A stretch of DNA of 64,000 bases from RPQJ01 sp963732415 (GCA_963732415.1 CAVSZK010000005.1:124001-188000); one strand, 5' to 3'; shown: positions 1 through 8,479, numbered from the stretch's first letter. Numbers and translations: made by a program. Notes: generated by a model not told the origin, from the letters alone.

Positions 1-1439
1 CCGTAACCCAGGGCCCGGCCGTGGTCGGGTTCGACGGCGATGACTTGCTCAACCCGTGCAAGTGCGCGTTGGGCCGACGTGCGCATGCCGTCGAGGTCGC
101 CGATGGCCTCGTAGCACTGGGTCGAGAAGCTGGCGGCGACGAATTCCGTCGCCACGACGGAAGTTGCCTTCTCCAGGTAACGGATGGCGTCACCGTAGCG
201 GCGCAGCGCGATGCAGCACATGCCGGCGACTCGGTTGCCGTCGTATGAATCCGGGTCGAGACGCAAGGCTTCCTCACACGCCTCGAGCCCGATCTCGTAA
301 CGTCCCTGGCCCTGGTGCGCCGCGCCCAACGCAGCGTGGGCGTCCGCGAGTTTCGGGTCCAGCGAAATCGCCCGATTCGCCGCTTCCTGGCCATCCTCCT
401 TGGAGGCGCTGCGCCGATGCATGTCCCACTGAGCAATGGCCATCGTGGCCCAGGGTGCCGCATAGGTGGGGTCGAGTTCGACCGCGCGCTTGCACAGGCG
501 GACGATGATCTCCTGGTGTCGCTCGTTGCCCATGACGCTGAACTGCCGCGCCATCAGGTAGAGCTTGTAGGCCTTGACGTTGTTGGTCGCACGCCGGCCA
601 ATGGCGCGACTCTCGTCCGGAAGCAGCGTGAGCTTGAGCGCCGAGACGATCGCCTTGGAGATCTCGTCCTGCAGCGCAAAGATGTCGCTCAGGTCGCGGT
701 CATAGCGATCGCCCCAGACCTGCGCCTCGTTCGCGGCATTGACGAGCTGTGCCGTGATCCGCACGCGCTCACCCGCCTTTCGCACGCTGCCGACCAACAC
801 GTATGAAACGCTGGTCTGCCTGCCGATATCGCCGACGCCGCCCTTTGCACCCTTGAAGCTGAACGCCATGTTGCGCGAGACGACGGAGAGCGCGGAGACC
901 TTGCCGAGGTCGGTAATGATGTCCTCGGTGATGCCGTCCGAAAAATACTCCTGTTCCGGGTCGCCACTCATGTTGGCAAACGGCAGCACGCAGATGCTGA
1001 CCTCCGCCTTGCGTTCCGCTGCCGCCGCTGCGGACGCCGACTTCCTGGGCGTACCGAGCTTGGCTTCCAGCGCCTTGAAGAGGCCACGGAACGCGGCCCC
1101 ATTGCGGTCGCCGCCCCAGTTGTCGAGGTCGGTGGTGTGCACGGCGCGGAAATCTATCGGCAGCTTTGCGTTGCCGAAACGGACCGGGACCAACGCACCG
1201 CGGTCTGCGGCGTCGCGGGCCTCGCCACGTACCCAGCGCGACTCGGCCGAGCCAGCCGTCCACACCACGACGACGGAGCGGGCACTCTCGAGTTCGCGCG
1301 AGATAAGTGAGTCGAATTCTTCGCCAGGCGTGATCTCGGGATCCCACCAGACCGACCAGCCCTCGGCCTCGAGCGCTGCCACGAGCGGCGCAACGAGACC
1401 TTTGTCGTTTCGTGCATACGAGACGAATATGTCGGCCAA
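1..1439 (-). CDS. TIR / TolB-like / TPR signalling protein, C-terminus cut by window edge
   Basis: Partial: 479 codons run leftward to the window edge with no stop. Residues 1-130 form a TIR domain (ADIFVSYARND, WWDPEITPGEEF, SRWVRGEA); Glu73 lies where NAD-cleaving TIR domains carry their catalytic Glu. Residues about 147-280 resemble the TolB-like domain of proteobacterial adenylate cyclases (VLPFANMSGDPEQEYFSDGI). From about 285 onward there are tetratricopeptide repeats with the ALxLDP pattern. TTG is taken as start because GGAG lies 7 nt upstream (1447-1450) and the TIR fold begins at residue 3. In related proteins the N-terminal slot holds a cyclase or DNA-binding output domain, so TIR here is probably the output. 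NADase activity is an inference; a scaffold role is equally possible. Confidence 0.85.
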   Translation of the reverse strand, partial: MADIFVSYARNDKGLVAPLVAALEAEGWSVWWDPEITPGEEFDSLISRELESARSVVVVWTAGSAESRWVRGEARDAADRGALVPVRFGNAKLPIDFRAVHTTDLDNWGGDRNGAAFRGLFKALEAKLGTPRKSASAAAAAERKAEVSICVLPFANMSGDPEQEYFSDGITEDIITDLGKVSALSVVSRNMAFSFKGAKGGVGDIGRQTSVSYVLVGSVRKAGERVRITAQLVNAANEAQVWGDRYDRDLSDIFALQDEISKAIVSALKLTLLPDESRAIGRRATNNVKAYKLYLMARQFSVMGNERHQEIIVRLCKRAVELDPTYAAPWATMAIAQWDMHRRSASKEDGQEAANRAISLDPKLADAHAALGAAHQGQGRYEIGLEACEEALRLDPDSYDGNRVAGMCCIALRRYGDAIRYLEKATSVVATEFVAASFSTQCYEAIGDLDGMRTSAQRALARVEQVIAVEPDHGRALGY

Positions 1440-1897
1440 GGAAGCTCTCCGTTGCGAGTTGCGGACCTTAGCACAACCGACGGTGCGATCCTGATGGGCC
1501 TTCGCGGCGCCGGACGATTCGCGCATATTGGCGCGTTGACACGTGCTCGGATGACGAGATTAGGCCAGGGAAAAGACCCTGTTCGGTTCGCAGGCGCGCC
1601 TGCGCGATCCAGCCCGCTACCGCTTCGCGGGTTTAGTCGATAATTTCGAAAAGGAGACCTTTGTCCATTTCGGGCGACCGCCTCAAATCGACCCTGAGCA
1701 CACCTCCATCCGGTGTCCGCCTGACGCGGGGAAGCCCAAACAGCCTGAAGACCGCCTCGGAAACGTTCAATCTCAGGGATCAAGCCATTTTTCTGCACAC
1801 ATCGGCTGAATTTGTACCAGACCCGGCGCGGCCTGCCCGGCTCTGGATTACAATTCGCTGCCCCGATTTGTCCATTTCATGCCCAGCGAGGAACGAT
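1440..1897. other. intergenic region between divergent genes
   Basis: 458 bases separate the TIR gene from the coiled-coil gene. The stretch contains a strong Shine-Dalgarno-like AAGGAG (1651-1656) followed 4 nt later by TTG (1661), in frame with the downstream coiled-coil gene, so an N-terminal extension of 79 residues is possible. A weak -10-like TACAAT lies just before the preferred GTG start. I see no RNA gene and no convincing repeat. Confidence 0.4.
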
Positions 1898-2626
1898 GTG
1901 AGTCAAGCGCAGCAAGACCTTCAATTGAAAGTTTGGAAAGAGCTCGCCATCAGCAAGCAGATCCTGATTCGAGCGGCCACGGACGCGCTCAATCTCGACC
2001 CGGAGTGCACGCAGGAAGAGCTGAAGCAAGCACTCGAAGCCGCGCTAAAGAAGGTCGCCAAGGCGGATACCGAACTATTCAACGCGAAGAATGAGGCGAC
2101 GGCCGCCATCGCTGCGCTCGAGAAGAAGTTAGCCGAGGCCGAGCAGGGCCTGGCAATTGCGCAGGAAGCGGCTACCGCCGCGAAAGCCGCGTACGACGGC
2201 GCGGTTCAGCAGATGGCCAACCAGCGCGCTGCCGCCGCGACGGGCCTGCAGAAGGTCAAGGACCGTCTGACAGAGCGCGAAGTGTCGCTCAAGGCGATCA
2301 ATACGGCACTGGCAGACACGCCCACAAACGTCCTGAAGAAAATGAACACGCTCAAGAAGCAGAAGCAGGAAGAAGCGGATTCGCGTCGCCAGGTCGAGTC
2401 CGCACTGAATTCGCTTCGCACCGAGAAGCGTCAGCAGGATCAGAGGTTGGCGGACGTGCTGCGTAATTGCGCGACCTTGGTGAGCCGTTATCGCGACCTG
2501 CACGCGCTGTCGCTGAAACTGCATGAGCAGCTCCAGCCGCTGGTCGAGGAGGCGAAGAGCCTGCCGGAGATTCCCGAGCTGGATACGAATCTGCTGGAAG
2601 CCATCGAACAGCCGGCGGAGAGGTAA
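1898..2626 (+). CDS. hypothetical coiled-coil protein
   Basis: Protein of 242 residues from GTG 1898, preceded by GAGGAA about 5 nt upstream. It has no signal peptide or membrane segment. From about residue 50 to 220 it is rich in Ala, Glu, Lys and Gln with heptad-like spacing (for example AALEKKLAEAEQGLAIAQEA), predicting a long cytoplasmic coiled coil. I recognise no family. A longer version starting at TTG 1661 (321 residues) has its own AAGGAG but would add a Pro/Ser-rich segment that does not look like coil, so the shorter form is preferred. It is divergent from the TIR gene and may share a control region with it. Function unknown. Confidence 0.6.
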   Translation: MSQAQQDLQLKVWKELAISKQILIRAATDALNLDPECTQEELKQALEAALKKVAKADTELFNAKNEATAAIAALEKKLAEAEQGLAIAQEAATAAKAAYDGAVQQMANQRAAAATGLQKVKDRLTEREVSLKAINTALADTPTNVLKKMNTLKKQKQEEADSRRQVESALNSLRTEKRQQDQRLADVLRNCATLVSRYRDLHALSLKLHEQLQPLVEEAKSLPEIPELDTNLLEAIEQPAER

Positions 2627-2874
2627 AGCGCCCTGCCCGCTGGAGCCGCGGTCTGCCCGCGCCCTGGGCGCGGCTCAGCTCAGTGCCGCCCCGGGGTTGC
2701 TGTCGCTATTGGTGGCGGTCCTGCTCGCGCCTTTTTTCTCACCTTGAAGCAACGCGCCTTCGGTCGGTTCGCGCCGACTGATTCTCGGGGCGCTGAATAC
2801 CGCTAACAACACTGAGCGGCCTCTCGGCCGTCCGAGAAGCGGCCGTTGGGCCAGGACTCAGCGGCGACGCCGCC

Positions 2875-4464
2875 TCAGCGCTTCAAGCCGCATTCATGGA
2901 GTTTCTTTGCAGCGGTGCCGAACTGGCCCAGCTGGTAGACGGCTGCACCTGCCGGCGAGAATGTGAACGACTCGAACGGTTCAGCCAGCATCTTGTCGAG
3001 GTAATCACGGGGCGCAACGCCCGTGGTGACGTGCGGATCGAAATGCTCGCCGGACGATTTCGGCACAAACGTCGATACGTAGTCGATCAGAAGCGGGTCG
3101 ATGACGGGATCATCCGGCGTCGTGGCGAAGGCGTCCGAGAGTCCGGTCGGCACAGTGAACGGGGCGACGGCATCAATCAGGTCCTGCTGCAGTTCGCGCA
3201 ACTCAGGAGTCGGCCTGGCGACAATACCGGCCAGTCCAATGGGGCCGCTCGGGATGTAGTAATACTTGAATGCCTCCAACTGCAAGGCGAGCACAGTGGT
3301 CCCCGCGAAAACCTTGCCGGCGGCAGCATAGATCTTGTCGAGGTCCGCCGTGCGAACGAAACGCTGCAGGAGCGTGACGTGGGGACGGTGCGTCGCATCC
3401 AGCGGGAAACCCTTCGGGAAAACCTTGAGCAGGCGGGCGTTGTTGGCTTCGCAACGCTGGAGCATCGCGTCGTCAGGCTCCAGCAGGATGTTGATGGCGG
3501 TGACCTCGCTCGGCTCGAGTGCAAAGACCCGCTGCCAATCGTCCTTCATGCTGACAACGGTCCAACCGTCTTTCTTCGCCTGCTCGTAAAGAGCCGGCGT
3601 GAAGGCCCCGAGCTGGGGCGTGGGCAAGCCCTGTGCCGGACCGTATGCGTATTCGCGTACCGCGTCATCGTGCAGCACGAGCAGTCCGAAGCGCGCGCCG
3701 CCGCTGCCCATTGTGTATTCCAGCATCTGCTGGTCACCGACGGAGTTGCCGAAGGCTGCAATGGGCGCGCGACCGATGTGCTGGTGGATGGTGACCGGCT
3801 TGCCGGCCTTGTCGTTGTTGAAGTTCAGTTGTGGCAGGCGCATGAGAACCGGCTTTCCGTCGCGCAGCTCGAATTTGGTCTTGATGCTGCTGCCGATGAC
3901 CTGCTCGGGTGTGACGCCGTAGATGCGCTCACCCCATTGGCGCACGAACTCGATGCCGCCGCCGGTGACGATGTAGTTCCTGAACCCTTTGGCGCACAGG
4001 TAAGCGAGCAGCTCGAGCATCGGCTGGTAGGTCATTTCGGTGAAGAGCCTGCCGGTCTTTGGATGCCTTGCGGTGGCAATCCAATCCTCCACGATCCGCC
4101 CGAACTCCACGGTCGTCATGCCCGCGTGGCTGGCCATGACTACTTCGAGAAGTGCTGCTTCACCACCGGCGAGCGCGGACTTCAAATCTCCCTTGAGCAG
4201 CGAGGCGAACGGTTCCTGGGTCTTCCACTCGGGGTGCTGCGACGCAAGGGCCTTCACACGGTCGAGTGCGAAGTACGCTTGCACGGGAACCGGCGTCTCG
4301 CACCAGAGCGTCCCGTCGTTGTCGAAGGTGGCGATCCGTTCGGGGACGGGGACAAAAGATGGCGAGCCTTCCTTTGTCACCTTCTCGACAAAGCTGACGA
4401 TTCCCTGCTTCGTGGGCCCGTCGTTCCAGGACGGAAGAGGGTCGGCGGCAAGTGAGTTTTTCAT
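2875..4464 (-). CDS. HAD-family phosphatase fused to a 2H phosphoesterase-like domain
   Basis: Protein of 529 residues with two catalytic modules. Residues about 40-330 are HAD-like: motif I FDNDGTL (Asp48 and Asp50), a motif II region IVTGGG, and motif IV GNSVGDQQML. Residues about 335-529 look like a 2H phosphoesterase (2',5' RNA ligase-like fold), with two H-x-T motifs, HVTLLQ near 362 and HVTTG near 478, about 116 residues apart as that family requires. ATG 4464 was chosen because GGAG lies 6 nt upstream; a TTG four codons earlier overlaps that SD. No signal peptide, so probably cytoplasmic. The pairing suggests sequential removal of a cyclic or 2'-phosphate and a terminal phosphate from a nucleotide or tRNA product. 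That is inference; the substrate is unknown. Confidence 0.8.
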   Translation of the reverse strand: MKNSLAADPLPSWNDGPTKQGIVSFVEKVTKEGSPSFVPVPERIATFDNDGTLWCETPVPVQAYFALDRVKALASQHPEWKTQEPFASLLKGDLKSALAGGEAALLEVVMASHAGMTTVEFGRIVEDWIATARHPKTGRLFTEMTYQPMLELLAYLCAKGFRNYIVTGGGIEFVRQWGERIYGVTPEQVIGSSIKTKFELRDGKPVLMRLPQLNFNNDKAGKPVTIHQHIGRAPIAAFGNSVGDQQMLEYTMGSGGARFGLLVLHDDAVREYAYGPAQGLPTPQLGAFTPALYEQAKKDGWTVVSMKDDWQRVFALEPSEVTAINILLEPDDAMLQRCEANNARLLKVFPKGFPLDATHRPHVTLLQRFVRTADLDKIYAAAGKVFAGTTVLALQLEAFKYYYIPSGPIGLAGIVARPTPELRELQQDLIDAVAPFTVPTGLSDAFATTPDDPVIDPLLIDYVSTFVPKSSGEHFDPHVTTGVAPRDYLDKMLAEPFESFTFSPAGAAVYQLGQFGTAAKKLHECGLKR

Positions 4465-4663
4465 CGGCGGCTCCAATCAATCGCTGGCAAATGGGTAAAC
4501 GTGGATTTTAGCAGTCCAGTCGACAAGGCCTGGCGCATTGGCGGCAGGTTGGAAATCAGCGAGCGTTTCGTAAAGGCCCCCAACGGCGAGAGAGCCGATC
4601 CGGTTTGGCTTCCAGAACGTCCGCTTCATGGAAACTTGACTGGCGAGGCAGACCTGCAGTTGA

Positions 4664-6205
4664 GGGCCGAAAGCGGCCCCCTGCGGATATTCTAACCACG
4701 CCGAAAACCTCGGACTCGCGCCGATGATCGCGGAATCCGATCCCGAACTGCTCAAGTCGGAATGGGGCAAGAAGGTCCATGACCTGGCCAAGTCCGGCAC
4801 GATCGAAGGACAGGGAGCGGCCTTCAACATGTGGCTGGCCGCCATGCAGGAGCTGAAAGACCCGTTCAAGGGCCAGGAAAAAACCATGGCCCAACCGGCG
4901 TGGAAGCGGATCACGGCGGCCGCCGAGAAATACAACGAGCCCGGGCGCTTCACGGCCATCATCGGCTTTGAGTGGACCTCGGGTCCGGATGGCAACAACC
5001 TGCATCGCAACGTGGTCTTTCGCGACGGCAAGGACAAGGCCGGCCAGATCATTCCCTTGTCCTACTACGACACCGGAGATCCGGAGGATCTCTGGGCGTG
5101 GATGGCGGCTTACGAGCAGAAAACCGGCGGCAAGATGCTCGCGATCCCACACAACGGCAACCTGTCGAACGGTCTGATGTTCGATGATGTGACGCTGACC
5201 ACGAAGAAGCCGCTCGACCGCGACTACGCCGAGCGCCGCATGCGCTGGGAGCCGATTTACGAGACCACCCAACCCAAGGGCGACGGCGAGACGCACCCTG
5301 CCCTCTCGCCGAATGACGAGTTCGCCAACTTCGAACGTTGGGATCGAGGCAGCTTCGGTGTAAACCCATTCAAGTTCGGTCTCGTCGGCTCGACCGACAT
5401 GCACACCGGCCTGGCCACCACCACCGAGGACAACTTTTTCGGCAAGGTGGCCGTGCTGGAACCCTCCGCCGACCCGATTCGCTTCGATGAAGTGATCGTT
5501 GGCCGGGCGCCGGCCGACCGCGCGCGCAGTAACCAGCACCTCGCACGCGAGACCAGTGCATCGGGCCTGGCGGCCGTCTGGGCACGCGACAACACGCGCG
5601 AAGCACTCTGGGACGCGATGGCCCGCAAGGAGGTCTACGCCACCACCGGTACGCGTCTCGTGGTGCGGGTCTTTGGCGGCTTCGACTTCACCGCCCAGGA
5701 TCTCGAGCGCTCGGACTTTGCCGAACAGGGCTACAGGCGCGGCGTCCCGATGGGTGGCGATCTCGAGAGCGCGTCCGCAGGCAAGGCTCCGACATTCCTG
5801 GTTCGCGCCATGCGTGATGCAGATGGTGCCAACCTCGACCGCATCCAGGTCGTCAAAGGCTGGCTCGACGCCTCGGGCAAGACCCAGGAGAAAGTCTACG
5901 ACGTGGCGTGGTCCGGCGATCGCAAGCCGGACGCGAACGGCAAGCTGCCGCCGGTCGGCAACACCGTGAACGCCCAGGAAGCCAGCTACAGAAACTCGAT
6001 CGGAGAGCCGTATCTGACGGCGTACTGGAGGGACCCCGCCTTTGATCCGAAGCTGCGGGCGTTCTACTACGTTCGAGTGCTGGAGATTCCGACGCCGCGC
6101 TGGACGACCTACGACGCCGAGGTCTTTGGCGTGAAACTGCCGACCGACGTGCCGTCGAGCATCCAGGATCGAGCCTACACGTCGCCGATCTGGTACACGC
6201 CGTAA
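4664..6205 (+). pseudogene. DUF3604 protein, 5'-truncated
   Basis: About 510 codons match DUF3604, a family of usually exported proteins of some 600-680 residues (recognisable: NHAENLG, FEWTSGPDGNNLHRN, PEDLWAWM, IPHNGNLSNG, GSTDMHTG, and the C-terminal AYTSPIWYTP). Homology in this frame starts only at NHAENLG (about 4694). The frame is open back to a TGA at 4661-4663 and lacks an SD. The missing part is the signal peptide and the segment carrying the metal-binding GD/E-x-H-x-HT motif. Upstream in the same frame QNVRFMET followed by a stop resembles a decayed version of that motif. The first ATG in frame (4724) would give 493 residues. Most likely a decayed gene; a functional short form cannot be excluded. 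Confidence 0.75.
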
Positions 6206-6374
6206 CGGCGCGGGCGCCAGGAGCGCACAGAATACCTGGCGCCCGTGACGAACCTGTCTGCAAACCACCCCCGCAGGCGGGTCGCGACACGGTGCGCCGG
6301 GTTCTCCTGGCCGCAATTGATGCGCCGCGAACGGCTGCTTATTAAGACACGACCGTCTGCTCCGGGTGGTGACC

Positions 6375-6710
6375 TCAACCGGTCGGCGCAACGCAGGCTT
6401 GAAATTTCTCTTTCGGCGTCTTGAATCCTAACGTCTCTCGACGCCGCGCGTTAAGTTCTCTCGCCACGTAGTTCAACCGGGCCAGAGTGTGCACCGACAA
6501 GTTCGTTCCTTTGGGGAAGTACTGACGAAGCAGCCGGTTGGTGTTCTCGTTCAATCCACGCTGCCACGGACTCTGCGGATCGCAGAAGTAGACGTGGATG
6601 TCAGTCGCCATTGTGAACCGCTTGTGGTTGGTCAGCTCGACGCTGGCTGGCCGCTCGCTGATGCAGACCGTGTCGGGGCTCCCGCGAGCCCCTTCCGACC
6701 ACTTGTCAGC
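6375..6710 (-). pseudogene. IS30-family transposase remnant with internal deletion
   Basis: The reading frame ends with the C-terminal third of an IS30 transposase: NHKRFTMATDIHVYF, CDPQSPWQRG, ENTNRLLRQYFPKGT and LNARRRETLGFKTP. Directly before it, in the same frame, is ISERPASVE, which in intact IS30 transposases lies about 100 residues further upstream, before the GHWEGDL region. The middle with the first catalytic Asp residues is therefore missing, and the N-terminus is also gone. It cannot be active. No IS30 terminal repeats are recognised on either side. It lies between the decayed DUF3604 gene and the toxin-antitoxin promoter. Confidence 0.85.
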
Positions 6711-6735
6711 AATTAGACCGGTCTGTAGACTAGTC
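6703..6735 (+). promoter_or_regulatory. toxin-antitoxin promoter with palindromic operator
   Basis: TTGTCA (6703-6708), 17-nt spacer, TAGACT (6726-6731) form a good sigma-70 promoter 25-50 nt before the antitoxin GTG. A perfect palindrome AGACCGGTCT (6715-6724) fills the spacer and another, GACTAGTC (6728-6735), overlaps the -10. Such palindromes are typical autorepression sites for Phd-type antitoxins; binding here is inferred. Confidence 0.6.
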
Positions 6736-6755
6736 GACCTTAAGGAGACACGACT

Positions 6756-7007
6756 GTGAAGACTGAAATCGGGGCCTACGACGCCAAGACGCGCTTGCCC
6801 GAACTGCTGCGCCAGGTGAAAGCAGGCAAGCGCTTCACGATCACCAACCGTGGCGAGGCCATCGCAGACCTGGTGCCGAGCGAAGCCGGCCGTGCAGTCG
6901 ATGCAAAGTCGGCGATCGAGAAGTTCCAGGCCTTTCTGCGGGATAACCCCGTCAAGCTCGGTCGCAAAGTCAGCATCAAGGCACTGATCGGCGAAGGCCG
7001 CGAATGA
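6756..7007 (+). CDS. Phd/YefM-family antitoxin of a type II toxin-antitoxin system
   Basis: Protein of 83 residues. The N-terminal half has the Phd/YefM fold signature (IGAYDAKTRLPELLRQVKAG, then FTITNRGEAIADLVP), which dimerises and binds operator DNA. The C-terminal half is the variable toxin-neutralising tail. Start is GTG 6756 with AAGGAGA 7 nt upstream. The gene overlaps the toxin by 4 nt (ATGA), so the two are translationally coupled with antitoxin first. Two palindromes in the promoter fit autorepression. The whole cassette follows directly on an IS30 relic, in line with acquisition by transfer. Confidence 0.9.
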   Translation: MKTEIGAYDAKTRLPELLRQVKAGKRFTITNRGEAIADLVPSEAGRAVDAKSAIEKFQAFLRDNPVKLGRKVSIKALIGEGRE

Positions 7008-7438
7008 CCGCTTTCGTACTCGACGCCTCCGTCACCATGTCGTGGCTGCTCTCCGACGGGAAGCCGGCCGATCGCGCATATGCCCGGGCCGTGCTCGAAG
7101 CGCTCAAGGCGTCCGCAACCCTCGCCGATGTCCCCGTCACCTGGGGCCTCGAGGTGGCAAACGTGATCGCCCGGGCCGAATCGCGCAACGTCCTCTCGGA
7201 AGCGCAGAGCGAAGCCTTCCTGGAGATGCTCGGCAGTGCGCCGATTCGCGTGGATGAGGCAACTTTTTCCAAGTCGCTCGCCGATACGCTTCATCTGGCT
7301 CGACGGCATGGGCTGTCTTCCTATGACGCCTCCTACCTGGAGTTGGCGCTTCGTACGGGTCTACCGCTGGCCACGCTCGACCGGGACCTCACCAAAGCCG
7401 CGCGCAAGGCCGGCGTGAAGCGGTTCAAGGCGCCATAG
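7004..7438 (+). CDS. PIN-domain toxin (VapC-like ribonuclease)
   Basis: Protein of 144 residues with the PIN-domain acidic cluster complete: Asp7 (FVLDASV), Glu50 (WGLEVAN), Asp108 (SSYDASYLELA) and Asp126 (TLDRDL). These residues bind the metal ion of VapC-type endoribonucleases, which cleave tRNA or rRNA. Length is normal for the family (about 130-145). Its ATG overlaps the antitoxin stop. Because the antitoxin is Phd/YefM-like rather than VapB-like, this is a mixed pairing, common in proteobacteria. The RNA target cannot be told from sequence. Confidence 0.9.
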   Translation: MTAFVLDASVTMSWLLSDGKPADRAYARAVLEALKASATLADVPVTWGLEVANVIARAESRNVLSEAQSEAFLEMLGSAPIRVDEATFSKSLADTLHLARRHGLSSYDASYLELALRTGLPLATLDRDLTKAARKAGVKRFKAP

Positions 7439-7485
7439 GCAGCAACGGCGTCGTTCCAGTATTGCCCGCTGCATCGGAGCTTTTT

Positions 7486-7686
7486 TTGCAACGCCTGCTC
7501 ATCGCCGCTGGACTCGCAATCGTAGTACTCGGCCTGCTCTGGCCTTGGGCTTACAAGCTGCCGCTTGGTCGCCTGCCCGGCGACTTGATGATCGAGCGCC
7601 CGGGCTTCCGCTTCTACGCCCCGTTCACGACCATGATCATCGTGAGCCTGGTGCTGAGCCTGCTCGTCTGGCTCTGGCGCCGCTGA
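7486..7686 (+). CDS. DUF2905 small membrane protein
   Basis: Protein of 66 residues. It starts at TTG 7486, with GGAG 6 nt upstream (7476-7479); the family usually begins QRLL exactly as here. Two hydrophobic helices (residues about 4-22 and 42-62) flank the conserved loop LGRLPGDLMIERPGFRFY. It is a predicted inner-membrane protein of unknown function, widespread in proteobacteria. A longer form from TTG 7462 would lack an SD. It lies 47 nt after the toxin gene and 47 nt before the SemiSWEET gene. Confidence 0.85.
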   Translation: MQRLLIAAGLAIVVLGLLWPWAYKLPLGRLPGDLMIERPGFRFYAPFTTMIIVSLVLSLLVWLWRR

Positions 7687-7733
7687 TCCGCGCGACCACA
7701 CAATCCTATTTACCGATAGAGCACCCAACTTCC

Positions 7734-7994
7734 ATGCCCCTGACATCACTGGACGGCCTCGGATTCGCGGCCGGCGCACTGACCACGGCCGCATTCGTTC
7801 CACAGGTCATGAAATCCTGGGCGACACGCGACCTCAGCGGCGTCTCACTGCGAATGTACAGCCTGTTCACGCTGGGTGTGGCGCTGTGGCTGCTCTACGG
7901 CATCGCACTCGATAGCTGGCCGGTCATCATCTGTAATGCGATCACGCTGGCGCTCGCAGGCGGTGTGTTGCTGCTGAAGCTACAGCACCGCTAG
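7734..7994 (+). CDS. SemiSWEET family sugar transporter
   Basis: Protein of 86 residues with three predicted membrane helices, the usual size of bacterial SemiSWEETs, which work as dimers. The PQ motif (FVPQV, Pro23-Gln24) is in helix 1 and lets the helix bend during transport; ATRDLSGVSLRMY follows as the typical loop into helix 2. These proteins facilitate sugar movement across the inner membrane down a gradient. The substrate is not predictable from sequence. ATG 7734 is chosen because the domain begins within the first residues. It sits in the accessory block beside DUF2905, with no sugar catabolic gene nearby. Confidence 0.9.
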   Translation: MPLTSLDGLGFAAGALTTAAFVPQVMKSWATRDLSGVSLRMYSLFTLGVALWLLYGIALDSWPVIICNAITLALAGGVLLLKLQHR

Positions 7995-8096
7995 CGTCGC
8001 CCGCAACGCAAGAGCCCGGCTCGTCGCCGGCTCGAATCTCACGTCAGGGTGTCGATCAGCCCCGCAGGTGCTCACGTCACCCGGTTGCGTCCGACC

Positions 8097-8435
8097 CTAT
8101 TTCTTCGGGCCAAGACACTTGAAGCCGACGCCGACCAGATCCTCCTCGTGCAGGACCACGAGTTCGCCGTTGGCATTCACCGTGATCTTGAAAGCGTCCT
8201 TGTAGCGGTACGCCGGTGCGTGTTCGACGACTTCAACGAAGTTGACTGTGCTGACCCACTGCTCGACCAGCCCCTTTTCCAGCTTGGTATTCAGATGGTA
8301 CGGGGAGACACCTTCGCCGACCCAGACGCGCCCGCTGATGGTAACGACGTGGTGGGCCGTGTAATGCCAATTGTCCATGGGGTGATACGTGCCGGATGGC
8401 GTCTCGAATTCGTGATATCGAGTCTCGACAGTCAC
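8097..8435 (-). CDS. hypothetical protein, start uncertain
   Basis: Protein of 112 residues if translated from GTG 8435. It has no signal peptide or membrane segment and no family I recognise; aromatic and acidic residues are common (NWHYTAHHVV, VWVGEGVSPYHL, LVVLHEEDLVG). The GTG has no SD. A better initiation site, AAGGG 5-6 nt before ATG at about 8470, starts a 12-codon frame that ends right across the GTG (TGA overlaps it) in another frame. Either that short frame couples translation or a one-base shift has split the gene. It follows directly on the small gene broken by the IS21 element, so the two probably formed an operon. Confidence 0.5.
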   Translation of the reverse strand: MTVETRYHEFETPSGTYHPMDNWHYTAHHVVTISGRVWVGEGVSPYHLNTKLEKGLVEQWVSTVNFVEVVEHAPAYRYKDAFKITVNANGELVVLHEEDLVGVGFKCLGPKK

Positions 8436-8479
8436 GTAACGTGCAACAACTTCACCGAGAACCTCTTCATGTCTCCCTT

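Noticed and set aside
2896..4455. long plus-strand open frame (about 519 codons) opposite the HAD-2H gene
   Set aside because: It mirrors the codon structure of the HAD-2H gene, has no domain or SD, and the minus strand carries clear catalytic motifs.
4556..6391. long minus-strand open frame opposite DUF3604
   Set aside because: Arg/Val/Gly-rich shadow without recognisable motifs; DUF3604 homology on the plus strand is clear.
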